From Kitasatospora sp. GP82 (GTDB lineage: Bacteria > Actinomycetota > Actinomycetes > Streptomycetales > Streptomycetaceae), in the NCBI RefSeq assembly GCF_029892105.1, contig NZ_JARZAJ010000029.1, positions 1 to 64,000 on the forward strand: DNA of 64,000 nucleotides. The letters are read 5' to 3'. The position numbers were made by a program, and so were the translations under genes. The notes beneath the pieces were generated by a model. That model was not told the origin of the DNA. It did not search any database and worked only from the letters and a program-made list of their open reading frames with translations. Positions within the stretch are counted from its first letter, which is position 1; each line of letters opens with the position of its first letter. Shown one piece after another: positions 36,123 through 45,206 of the stretch.

Positions 36123-39100
36123 TCGAGCGGCATCTCGGCGCCGTCCTGGCACGGCATCCAGAACGGACCGCGATCGTCTGTGGCGACGTGCGGATCGGCT
36201 ACCGGGAGCTCGGCCGGCGGATCGCCGGACTGCGCACCGGCCTGCACGGCATCGGCGTGGCACCGGGTGATCTCGTCCTGCTGGCCCTGCCCAACTGCCC
36301 GGAGTTCGTGATCACGTACTTCGCCACCGCCGGGCTCGGTGCCGCAGTGCTGGCCGTGGACCCGCGGTCGACGGAGCACGAGCTCCGCTCCCGCCTGGCC
36401 GGCGGCCGGCCGGCCGCCGTCGTCACCACCGCCGGCCTGGCGCCGGTCCTGGCACGGCTGGCCGGCGCGCTGGAGCCGGCACCCGAAGTGGTCGTGGTGG
36501 GTGGCGGGTCCGGCTCCCACCACGCCTTCGACGACCTCGTCCGGGACGGGACGCCGGTGCCCATGCACCCGGCACAGGCCGACGATCCCTGGGTCCACAC
36601 CTACTCCTCGGGCTCCACCGGCGAGCCGCGGCGGATCTGCCGCAGCCAGGCCAACCAGGTGGCGGAGGCCACCCAGATCATCACCAGCGCGGCGATCACT
36701 ACGGACGACGTGGTGCTGTGCCCCGTGCCGCTCTTCCATGCACTCGGGCAGTTCTGTTGCCTCATCGTGTCCGTCCTGGCCGGGGCGACGCTGGTGCTGC
36801 TGGAACCGCGGGACGAGGACGCCCGGGAGGGCGCCGGCCGGCTCGACCCCGAGGCCGTGCTGTCGCTGATCGAGGAGCACCGGGTCACGGTCTTCCCATC
36901 CGTGCCCTACATCCTGGGCGCGCTCGCCGACTGGCCGGCCGACCGGGCCGCCGACCTCTCCTCGGTGCGGCTGTGCCTCTCCGGCAGCAACTTCCTGCCA
37001 CAGACGGTTCGCGAGCGGTTCCAGGATCGCTTCGCGGTGCCGGTCCGGCAGACCTACGGCAGCTCCGAGGCCGGAAGCGTGGCGTGGGACTGCGACCCCG
37101 ACGAGGTGGTACCGGAGTCCGTCGGGCGCCCGCTGGCCGGAGTGACGGTCGAGATCCTGGACGAGAACGGCGAGGCACTGCCGGCCGGAAGCGTCGGCGA
37201 GATCGCCGTGACCGGTGGCTCGGTGATGCTGGGCGAGGCCGCGCCCGACGGGGAACTGGTCCGGGCGGACGGCCGCTATCTCACCGGCGACCTCGGCCGG
37301 CTAGGTGAGGACGGCCGGCTGTACCTGACCGGCCGTAAGCGGATCCTGGTGGACACCGGCGGGCACAAGGTCAATCCGGTGGAGGTCGAGGAGCTCCTGG
37401 AGAGCCACCCCGACGTCCGCTCCGCCGCTGTCGTCGGGGTTCCCGTCGACGGCGGCGGAGACCTCCTGGTGGCCGTGGTCGTTCCGGCGGGCGAGCCGGA
37501 CGCCGAGCGACTGCGGGCCTACTGCCGCGAGCGGCTGGCCGAGCACAAGGTGCCGAGCCGGTTCGAGTTCGCCGACGACCTGCCCCGCACGGCGCTGGGC
37601 AAGATCCGCCGAGCCGAGCTGGCGTCCCGGCTGGCAGACCTGGCGCCACCGGGGCCGGGCCCGGTCCGTCCCCCGGAGGTGTGGGACGTGGCCGATCCCG
37701 CGGCACGGGAACGGCTGATCACCGATCAGCTGCTCTGGCGTACAGCGGAGATCCTCGGCTGCGCACCCGGCGCGGTCGATCCCGAGCTTCCCCTGCGCTC
37801 ACAGGGCCTGGACTCCCTCGGTGCGCTGCGGCTGAAGATGGCCGTCCAGGACGACCTGCGGCGCGTGGTCGGGCTCCCCGAGCTGCTCGGAGCGGCATCC
37901 GCGGGTTCGCTGGCCCGCCGACTGGCCCAGGAGCCCGAGGAGGCGGTGGAACCGCTCGTCGCCCAGGGCGTTTTGACCGGCGAATTCCCGCTCTCCCACA
38001 ATCAGTTGTCCATCTGGCACGCGGACCAGATCGCACCGGAGAACGCTGCTTACAACCAGAGCTTCGCCGCCCGGATCACCTCCCGGTGTGATCCGCAGGT
38101 CCTGCGCCGCAGCTTCCAGGCCCTGGTGGACCGGCATCCGGTGCTGCGCACCACCTTCGGCGTGCGGGCCGGCGGCCCCTTCCAACGGGTCGCCGGCCCG
38201 GGAGCGGTCGACTTCGCCGTGGTGGAGGTGCCGGAGAAGTGGGCGGACCGCTCGGCGGAGCTGAGCGCGGAGGCCTTCCGGCCGTTCGACCTGACGCAGG
38301 AACCGCCGCTGCGGGTCCGCCTGTACCTCGGTGCGGCGGACGGCCCGGTCCTCTTGGTCACGCTGCACCACATTGCCACCGACTTCTGGTCGATGGTGGC
38401 CATGCTGCGGGAGCTGGAGGCCGTCCACGCCGCCGAGGCGGCCGGCGCGGAGCTCTACCGCCCCGCGCCCCGCCACGCGTACACCGACTACGTCCGCTGG
38501 CAGGCCGAGGCCGTGGCCGGACCTGCCGGGCGGCGGGACTGGGAGTACTGGCGCACCAGGCTCTCCCCGCGGCCGCCGGCGCTCGAACTGCCGGTGGACG
38601 GACCGCGCCCCGTGGTGCAGTCCCAGCGCGGCTCGACCTTCTTCCAGGAGCTGGGCACCGCCCGGGTGCAGGCCCTCCAGGAGTTCGCCCGGGCCCGGGG
38701 CTGCACCGTCTACACGGTGCTGCTGGCCGTATTCCAGGTGTTCCTGCACGGCATGACCGCGGAGCGGGACATCGCGGTGGCCGCCATCACGACCAATCGC
38801 CAGCGTTCCGAATTCCGCGACGTGCTCGGCTACTTCGTCAATCCGGTGGTCTGCCGGACCCAGCTCGATCCGGAGCGGTCGTTCACCGAGCTGCTGGAGA
38901 CCGTACGGCACGAGCTGCACCAGGGGCTGGACCACCAGCTGCTGCCGTTCGAGACGCTCGTCGAGCGGCTCGACCTCAAACGCGACCGCAGCCGTGCCCC
39001 GCTGGTCGAGGTCGCCTTCGGACAGAACAAGGCCCAGGACGCCGGGCTGCTCGCACTGAGCCGCTTCCTGACCGGCGGCAGCGGTCACGAACTCCGGCTC

Positions 39101-42100
39101 GGCGCCCTGGTCATGGAGTCGATCGAGCTGCACCAGCGAGGCGTGGTGTACGACTTCTCCGGCGCGGTGTACGAGGCGGCGGACTCGGTCTCGATCGCCT
39201 GGGAGTACAACTCCGACCTGTTCCGGCCGTCGACCGTCGAGCGGATGGCGGACCAGTACGGAGACCTGCTGTCGCGGCTCCTGGAGCGTCCGGGGCACCC
39301 GGTCGGCGGGATTGAGGCCGTCGGCGGCGAGATCCGCCGCACCCTGCTTGACGCCTCACGCGGCAGCGCTGCGGCCCACCCGGCGGACACCCTCGTCCAG
39401 GTGATCCGCCGAGAGGCCGGCCTACGGCCGGACCGGATGGCGGTGGTCGCGCAGGACGCCGAACTGACCTACCGGCAGGTGTGGGAGCGGGCGGCCCGGC
39501 TGGCGGCCGCGCTGCGGGCCGCCGGGCTGCGCGCAGGCGACCGGGCGGTGCTCTGGCTGCCGTGCTCCTCGGAGCTGGCCGTGGCGGGGCTCGCCGTCCT
39601 CGTGGCCGGGGGAGTCTGCGACGCACTGCCGTTCGACACCGATGTGCGGGAGCTGCGGGCGGTACTGGCCGAGGACGACGTCCGGGTGCTGGTCACCACC
39701 GCCTCCGGCCAGAGCCGGGTCGGCGCGGTGGACCGTGCGGTGCTCCGACTCGGCGAATACGTGCCGGCCGCGGCGCAGGACGCTCCCGCCGCGGCCGTCG
39801 GACCCGAGGACGGCGCCCTCGTCCTGCGCAGCTCGGGCGTGACCGGTCGGCCGACCGCGTACGTGCACACGCACCGGGCCCTCACCACCTGGGCGACCTG
39901 GCTCGCCGGGCTCCGGACCGGGCCGGGCGGATCGCTGGTGCACGGCGGCCTTCGGCCCGACCGGATGCTGGCCCGGCTGCTCGGCGCACTGGCCGGAGGC
40001 GGCACCGCCGTTCTGACCGACGCCGGGGCCGACCCCGCGGGCCTCGTCCGACTGCTCACAGGCGGTCGCCGGCTGGGCCTGGTCGAGGTGACCGCCGCCG
40101 AACTGGCCGGTCTGCTCGCCGCGCTGGCCGAGGCGGGCCGCCGACCTTCGGTGGACACCCTGCTGGTGTCCGGCGACGCGCTGCCCGGTGACCTGGTACG
40201 GCGATGGCGGCAACTGGCCGGTCCGGCGCGCGTGGTGCACAGCTACGGCGGGGCCGACACCGCCCTCGCGGTCTCCGCCCACGAGGTGCCCCAGCAGCTC
40301 GCCGCAGAGCGCCCGGTGTCCAGCGGGCGGCCGGTCGGCGCGGCGGTGCGTTATGTGCTGGACGCGGCCGGCCGGCTCGCCCCGGTGGGCGTGCCCGGGG
40401 AGATCTGCGTGGACGCGGACGTGCTGGCCCGGCCCTTGCACGGTGCGGGCCGGACCGCGGAACACTGGTTCCCCGATCCCGACGCCGAGCGCCCCGGAGC
40501 ACGGCTCTACCGGACCGGCGACCTCGGCTGGTACCTGCCCGACGGTGAGGTGGTGGCGGCCGGGCGCGTGGGCGACGTGGTCGAGCTGCGCGGATACCGG
40601 ATCGCCCTGCCCGCCGTGGAAGCGGAACTGCTCCGCCTTCCCGCCGTCGTGGGCGCCCGCGCGATGACGGTGGGCGAGGAGGACCGCAGGCTGGTGGCCT
40701 ATGTCGCGCTGGACCCCGCGGCGGCGGCTCCGACGGCGGCCGAGCTGCGCGAGGTACTCCGGGCCGTCCTGCCGGAGTACCAGCTGCCGGCCGAGATCGT
40801 CCCGGTCGGCCACCTTCCGGCGGCCGGCAACGGGAAGACGGACCGCAGCGGCCCGCCGGCTTCGGCGCCCGGCCCGGCGACGGCCGAGCCCGGGATCGCG
40901 CCACCCGCCGAGGTGCTGTCCCCGATGGAAGCCAGGCTCGCCGCGATCTGGTCCGAGGTCCTCGACGTCGCACACGTCCGGCCGCAGGACGACTACTTCG
41001 ACCTCGACGGCGACTCGATCACCAGCATGCGGATCGTCTCGCTGGCCGCCGAGCACGGCATCAGGATCACTCCTCGTCAGGTCTTCACCCATCCGACGCT
41101 GCGGGAACTCGCCGCGGTGGCCGAGGAGACCCGTCGGCCAGAGCCCGCCGAGCCACCCCGGGCAGAGCCGGACCGGGCGGCCGCCGACGTCCCGCTCGCG
41201 CCGGTGCAGCGATGGTTCCTGGAGCAGGAGCTCGCCCAGCGCGACCGGTGGAACCAGGCGGTGCTGCTCAGGGCCGACCGACGTCTGGACCGGGCCACGC
41301 TGCACCGGGCGCTGCGCGCGGTGGCCGACCACCACCCGGCGTTCCGCTTCCGGTACACCCGGACGGCGCAGGGCTGGCACCAGAGCGTCGACCCGGACAC
41401 CGCGCCGGTGCTGATCCTGGACCACCCGGGCGGACTGCCGGAGGCGCTCGCCGCAGTGCACGCCGCGCCCGGGCTGGCGGCCGGCCCGGTGCTCGTCGCG
41501 GCCGTCCTTGCGGACGATTCGGCGGACGGCCACCGGGTGCTACTGGCGGCCCACCACCTCGTCGTGGACTTCGTCTCCTGGCAGATCGTCATCGAGGACC
41601 TGACCCGGGCTTGCGAACAGCTGCTGGCCGGACAGCAGCCCCGGCTGCGTCCCGCCGCCACCCCGTTCGCGGAGTGGACCCGGCTGTTGCACCGGTACGC
41701 CGACTCGCCGGAGGTGACGGAACAGCTCGGGTACTGGACCACCGCCTGCGCCGGTCTTGACGAGCCGCCGGCCCTGCCCTCGGCCGAGCGCGACAGCCGC
41801 ACCGGTTCGGCCACGCTCCCGGCCGCGCGGACGGCCGCGCTGCTTGCGGCCACGGACCGGCGGGAGCCCGGGCACCGGATCCAGGACGTCCTGCTGGCGG
41901 CCGTGCTGCACGCGCTGGCCGGATGGACCGGACGGCGCCGGGTGCGGGCGGACGTCGAGGGCCACGGTCGCGAGGAGTTCATCGACGGCGTCGATCTCAC
42001 CCGGACGGTCGGCTGGTTCACCACGATGCACCCGCTGGTGCTCGACCTCGGGCCCGACGATGATCCCGCCCGCGCCTACCGGGCCGCGCGCGCGGCCCTG

Positions 42101-42562
42101 CGGGCGGTGCCCTCCGGCGGCGTGGGGTACGGGCTGCTCCGCTACGCCTCGAGTGACCCCGCGATGCGCCAGCGCATGGCGGAGCTCCCGCAGTCCACGG
42201 TGAACTTCAACTACCTGGGCCGGATGGGCCGGCTCGTCGACGGCGGTGCGCGGACGGTGCCCGACGGGCAGTTGTTCGAGCCGCTGCCGCTGGACGCCGC
42301 CGGCGACCGCGGACCGGCCAACCGCCGGCCCTACTCGCTGGAGGTCAGCGCACTGCTGGCCGACGACGGGCTGTCGCTCCGGGTGCGGCACAGCGCCACG
42401 GAGTACCGGCCGTCGCAGATCGAAGAGTTCCTAGGCCTGGTACTCGACGGTGTGTCGGCCATCGTGGCCGACATCGAGGCTGGCCACGCTCATCAACTCG
42501 CAGGAGGTAGGAATGTCATCCGGTTCGTCCGACCCGGCACCGGACACCGTCGTTGTCCGTGA
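36119..42562 (+). CDS. NRPS, A(aryl/acyl)-PCP-C-A(atypical)-PCP-E
   Basis: A 2147-residue NRPS. The first A domain (1-~505) has SSGSTGEP (163-170), YGSSEAG (313-319), GRKRILVDTGGHKV (405-418) and the A10 Lys in LGKIRR, and looks like an aryl- or acyl-acid ligase rather than an amino-acid domain. Then come a PCP (Ser566 in SQGLDSLG), a C domain with HHIATDF (750-756), a second A domain (~1090-1580) with altered A3 ('SSGVTGRPTAY') and A5 ('SYGGADTA') but a retained A10 Lys (NGKTD), a PCP (Ser1633 in DGDSI) and an E domain with HHLVVDF (1812-1818), GGVGYGLLRY and NFNYLG. Both His motifs end in Phe instead of Gly. The protein starts a chain with a carboxylic acid, couples one amino acid and epimerises it. 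No TE follows. GTG 36119 overlaps the ACP stop. Confidence 0.92.
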   Translation: MIERHLGAVLARHPERTAIVCGDVRIGYRELGRRIAGLRTGLHGIGVAPGDLVLLALPNCPEFVITYFATAGLGAAVLAVDPRSTEHELRSRLAGGRPAAVVTTAGLAPVLARLAGALEPAPEVVVVGGGSGSHHAFDDLVRDGTPVPMHPAQADDPWVHTYSSGSTGEPRRICRSQANQVAEATQIITSAAITTDDVVLCPVPLFHALGQFCCLIVSVLAGATLVLLEPRDEDAREGAGRLDPEAVLSLIEEHRVTVFPSVPYILGALADWPADRAADLSSVRLCLSGSNFLPQTVRERFQDRFAVPVRQTYGSSEAGSVAWDCDPDEVVPESVGRPLAGVTVEILDENGEALPAGSVGEIAVTGGSVMLGEAAPDGELVRADGRYLTGDLGRLGEDGRLYLTGRKRILVDTGGHKVNPVEVEELLESHPDVRSAAVVGVPVDGGGDLLVAVVVPAGEPDAERLRAYCRERLAEHKVPSRFEFADDLPRTALGKIRRAELASRLADLAPPGPGPVRPPEVWDVADPAARERLITDQLLWRTAEILGCAPGAVDPELPLRSQGLDSLGALRLKMAVQDDLRRVVGLPELLGAASAGSLARRLAQEPEEAVEPLVAQGVLTGEFPLSHNQLSIWHADQIAPENAAYNQSFAARITSRCDPQVLRRSFQALVDRHPVLRTTFGVRAGGPFQRVAGPGAVDFAVVEVPEKWADRSAELSAEAFRPFDLTQEPPLRVRLYLGAADGPVLLVTLHHIATDFWSMVAMLRELEAVHAAEAAGAELYRPAPRHAYTDYVRWQAEAVAGPAGRRDWEYWRTRLSPRPPALELPVDGPRPVVQSQRGSTFFQELGTARVQALQEFARARGCTVYTVLLAVFQVFLHGMTAERDIAVAAITTNRQRSEFRDVLGYFVNPVVCRTQLDPERSFTELLETVRHELHQGLDHQLLPFETLVERLDLKRDRSRAPLVEVAFGQNKAQDAGLLALSRFLTGGSGHELRLGALVMESIELHQRGVVYDFSGAVYEAADSVSIAWEYNSDLFRPSTVERMADQYGDLLSRLLERPGHPVGGIEAVGGEIRRTLLDASRGSAAAHPADTLVQVIRREAGLRPDRMAVVAQDAELTYRQVWERAARLAAALRAAGLRAGDRAVLWLPCSSELAVAGLAVLVAGGVCDALPFDTDVRELRAVLAEDDVRVLVTTASGQSRVGAVDRAVLRLGEYVPAAAQDAPAAAVGPEDGALVLRSSGVTGRPTAYVHTHRALTTWATWLAGLRTGPGGSLVHGGLRPDRMLARLLGALAGGGTAVLTDAGADPAGLVRLLTGGRRLGLVEVTAAELAGLLAALAEAGRRPSVDTLLVSGDALPGDLVRRWRQLAGPARVVHSYGGADTALAVSAHEVPQQLAAERPVSSGRPVGAAVRYVLDAAGRLAPVGVPGEICVDADVLARPLHGAGRTAEHWFPDPDAERPGARLYRTGDLGWYLPDGEVVAAGRVGDVVELRGYRIALPAVEAELLRLPAVVGARAMTVGEEDRRLVAYVALDPAAAAPTAAELREVLRAVLPEYQLPAEIVPVGHLPAAGNGKTDRSGPPASAPGPATAEPGIAPPAEVLSPMEARLAAIWSEVLDVAHVRPQDDYFDLDGDSITSMRIVSLAAEHGIRITPRQVFTHPTLRELAAVAEETRRPEPAEPPRAEPDRAAADVPLAPVQRWFLEQELAQRDRWNQAVLLRADRRLDRATLHRALRAVADHHPAFRFRYTRTAQGWHQSVDPDTAPVLILDHPGGLPEALAAVHAAPGLAAGPVLVAAVLADDSADGHRVLLAAHHLVVDFVSWQIVIEDLTRACEQLLAGQQPRLRPAATPFAEWTRLLHRYADSPEVTEQLGYWTTACAGLDEPPALPSAERDSRTGSATLPAARTAALLAATDRREPGHRIQDVLLAAVLHALAGWTGRRRVRADVEGHGREEFIDGVDLTRTVGWFTTMHPLVLDLGPDDDPARAYRAARAALRAVPSGGVGYGLLRYASSDPAMRQRMAELPQSTVNFNYLGRMGRLVDGGARTVPDGQLFEPLPLDAAGDRGPANRRPYSLEVSALLADDGLSLRVRHSATEYRPSQIEEFLGLVLDGVSAIVADIEAGHAHQLAGGRNVIRFVRPGTGHRRCP

Positions 42563-42806
42563 ACTGGTCCGCGGGGCATGGGTCGTGGTGTTGGGCCATG
42601 ACGACTTCGGCAACGACGACGAGTTCTTCACCGTCGGCGGTCACTCGCTGCTGGTGGCCCGCGTCATGGCACAACTCGGTCAGCAGGTCGGCGCCCGGCT
42701 GCCGCTGCGACTGTTCTTTGACCACCCCACCGTCACCGCGCTGACAGGGGCGATCGAGGCCCGTACCGGTGGCCGGCCCGGCGAGCGGGAGGTGGACGCG
42801 CTGTGA
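42513..42806 (+). CDS. Stand-alone peptidyl carrier protein
   Basis: A 97-residue PCP with FFTVGGHSLLVARV (Ser45). A perfect AGGAGGT lies five bases before ATG 42513. The gene starts inside the 3' end of the large NRPS (50-base overlap) and its stop overlaps the next gene's GTG. It is likely to be loaded by the interrupted A domain encoded immediately downstream. Confidence 0.93.
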   Translation: MSSGSSDPAPDTVVVRELVRGAWVVVLGHDDFGNDDEFFTVGGHSLLVARVMAQLGQQVGARLPLRLFFDHPTVTALTGAIEARTGGRPGEREVDAL

Positions 42807-45124
42807 CGGACGTCCGCCTGCCGAGGCCCGAGTGGAACGCCACGGCCCTGCCGTTCCGGCGGTCGGCGACCATACCGGAGCTGGTCCGGGAGGCGGCCCG
42901 TCGGCATCCCGACCGGCCAGCCCTGTCGGCGAGCGACGGCACCGTCCTGACGCATGCCGAACTCGACCGGTGGACGGACCGGTTGGCCCGGCTGCTGCAC
43001 GAGCGCGGAATCGGCCGGGGATCGTACGTGGCGCTGTTCAGCGACCGGACGCCCTGGGCCGCCGCCGCCCTGCTGGCGGTGCTCAAGTCCGGTGCCGCCT
43101 ACGTGCCCATCGACCCCGGCTGGCCCCAGGATCGGGTGCTCGGGCTGCTCGACGACCTGAAGGTCTGCTGTCTGGTGACCGGGCGGTCACGGCTCAGGAC
43201 GGCGCAGGAACTCCGCTGGGAGGCACCCTCGGTGCGCGAGGTCGTCTGCCCGGACCTCCCCTCCACGCAGACCTGGGCGGAGATCCTGGACCGGGAGATG
43301 GTCGAGGAGTTCTTCGACTTCCTGTCCGGCGAACCGGATCCGCTGGAGGCCGCCGGCTTCAACCTGCGCCGCTCGGAGCGCCCCTACCGGCCCGCCGACG
43401 TGGCGGACTACCGGGACCACGTGGCCCGGCTCGCCCTGGAACGGGTGGGCCACGGGGCCGACATCCTGGAGGTGGGCTGCGGCTCGGGCCTGATCATGGA
43501 GGCGCTCGCCCCGACCGCGCGCCGTTACACCGCCGTGGACCCGTCAGCCGTCGCGGTGGGCAGGAACCTGCGGACAGCCGCCGACGCCGGCTTCGAGATC
43601 GAGGGCGAGGTCTGCTTCGCGCACGAGGTCGGGACCAGGGTGCAGGGCCCGTTCGACCTGGTGATCATGGCCAGCACGGTGCAGTTCCTGCCTGACATGG
43701 ACTACTTCCTCGAGACGCTCGACTCGCTGCTGCCGCTGCTGCGGCCCGGCGGTGCCGTGCTGTTGGCCGACCTGATCGATCCGCGGATCGAGGACCACGC
43801 CGGGCTGCGCATCCCACCCGCGCTGCTGGACCGGCTGCCCGAGGTACTACCCGGGATCGACCGGGCCGAGGTCCGGCGTCGGCCCGCCAGCGCCTTCGCC
43901 GGCGAACTGGCCCACCGCTACGACGCGTTGTTGCACGTCACGGAGACCGGTGTGCCCTCCGCACGGGACCGGCGCGGCCGGGTGCGAACCGGTGCCGACA
44001 TCGCGACCCGGCCCGCCACCCCGCTGCCCGCCGCGGTCGGTGCCGACGACATCGCGTACGCCATCTTCACCTCCGGCTCGACCGGCCGCCCCAAGGGTGT
44101 TCTGGTCCAGCACCGTCCGGTGGTCAATCTGATCGAGTGGGTCAACCGCACCTACGCGGTGGGCCCGGAGGATCGGCTGCTGGCCGTCGCGTCGTTCTGC
44201 TTCGACCTGTCCGTCTACGACATCTTCGGGGTCCTTGCGGCAGGCGGTTCGGTGCATGTCGCGGGCCAGCCGGAGATCGCCGAACCGGAGACGCTGATCG
44301 ACCTGCTGGAGAGCGAGCCGGTCACGATCTGGGACTCCGCCCCGGCCGCGCTGGCGATGCTCACGCCCTTCCTGCCGTTCCGCGCAGCCCGGGGGCGGGA
44401 CAGCCTGCGGCTGGTCCTGCTCAGCGGCGACTGGGTGCCGCTGTCGCTGCCCGCCGAGATTCAGGGCGCCTTTCCATCGGCTCAGGTCGTGGCACTGGGC
44501 GGAGCGACCGAATGCACCGTCTGGTCCAACCACTACCCGGTGGGCACCGTCGATCCGGCGTGGCCGAGCATTCCGTACGGCCGTCCGATGGACAACGCCC
44601 GCTACTATGTGCTCGACGCCGGTCTGGAGCCCTGCCCGATCGGGCAGGTGGGCGACCTGTACATCGCGGGGGAATGCCTGGCACTCGGCTACGCGGGCCG
44701 GCCGGGCCTGACCGCGGCCGCCTTCCGGCCGGACCCGTGGGCGCCGGGGCCGGGCGGGAGGATGTACCGGACGGGCGACCGCGCGCGCTGGCTCGAGGAC
44801 GGGAACCTGGAGTTCCTCGGCAGGCTGGACGACCAGGTCAAGATCCGCGGCTACCGCATCGAGCTCGGCGAGATCCAGTACGCGGTGAACCAGTGCCCCG
44901 GGGTGCGCGCGGCCGTGGTCGTCGCGGTCGATCTGCCCGGCGGCCGCGACCTGGTCGCCTTCTACGTCGCGCCGCAGGGCTCGCCGTCTCCGGCGGAGGT
45001 CCAGGAACACCTGCGCACCCGGCTGCCGGCCCACATGATCCCGGCCCGGATCGTCGCCGTGGACGCCTTCCCGCTGCGGGACACCGGGAAGATCGACAAG
45101 GCCGCTCTGGTCGGCGCCCTGTGA
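42803..45124 (+). CDS. Stand-alone adenylation domain interrupted by a methyltransferase
   Basis: A 773-residue adenylation protein with a methyltransferase inserted between the A2 and A3 motifs. A1-A2 ('LKSGAAYVPIDPGWP', ~95-108) is followed by a SAM-dependent domain (~155-395) with ILEVGCGSG (221-229). A3 then resumes as FTSGSTGRPKG (422-432), with A4-A10 intact to DTGKIDK. My by-eye specificity code is D-L-Y-D-L-S-L-V-W-K, close to the published cysteine code DLYNLSLIWK, with Asp for Asn at the fourth position, so Cys or a relative is plausible. The insertion point matches interrupted domains that methylate the amino acid's nitrogen or side chain. GTG 42803 overlaps the PCP stop, so the pair likely acts together. 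Confidence 0.92.
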   Translation: MTDVRLPRPEWNATALPFRRSATIPELVREAARRHPDRPALSASDGTVLTHAELDRWTDRLARLLHERGIGRGSYVALFSDRTPWAAAALLAVLKSGAAYVPIDPGWPQDRVLGLLDDLKVCCLVTGRSRLRTAQELRWEAPSVREVVCPDLPSTQTWAEILDREMVEEFFDFLSGEPDPLEAAGFNLRRSERPYRPADVADYRDHVARLALERVGHGADILEVGCGSGLIMEALAPTARRYTAVDPSAVAVGRNLRTAADAGFEIEGEVCFAHEVGTRVQGPFDLVIMASTVQFLPDMDYFLETLDSLLPLLRPGGAVLLADLIDPRIEDHAGLRIPPALLDRLPEVLPGIDRAEVRRRPASAFAGELAHRYDALLHVTETGVPSARDRRGRVRTGADIATRPATPLPAAVGADDIAYAIFTSGSTGRPKGVLVQHRPVVNLIEWVNRTYAVGPEDRLLAVASFCFDLSVYDIFGVLAAGGSVHVAGQPEIAEPETLIDLLESEPVTIWDSAPAALAMLTPFLPFRAARGRDSLRLVLLSGDWVPLSLPAEIQGAFPSAQVVALGGATECTVWSNHYPVGTVDPAWPSIPYGRPMDNARYYVLDAGLEPCPIGQVGDLYIAGECLALGYAGRPGLTAAAFRPDPWAPGPGGRMYRTGDRARWLEDGNLEFLGRLDDQVKIRGYRIELGEIQYAVNQCPGVRAAVVVAVDLPGGRDLVAFYVAPQGSPSPAEVQEHLRTRLPAHMIPARIVAVDAFPLRDTGKIDKAALVGAL

Positions 45125-45148
45125 CCTGAGGAGAGGCCGCCGCGTCGT

Positions 45149-45190
45149 GCCGGGGGGGGCCGCCCGAGAGCTCGGGCGGCCTCCCCCGGC
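45149..45190. terminator. Strong bidirectional terminator
   Basis: Twenty-base arms (45149-45168 and 45171-45190) with one G-U mismatch form a GC-rich hairpin between the convergent interrupted-A-domain and radical SAM genes. Confidence 0.9.
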
Positions 45191-45206
45191 GGTCTGTCCG
45201 GCCGGT

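Noticed and set aside
39422..41533. A 703-codon minus-strand frame within the large NRPS
   Set aside because: Composition is Arg/Gly/His-rich with no motif; the plus strand carries clear NRPS domains.
42803..45124. Reading the interrupted A domain as two fused genes or a frameshift
   Set aside because: The frame is continuous, and A2 and A3 motifs flank the methyltransferase at the position known for interrupted A domains.
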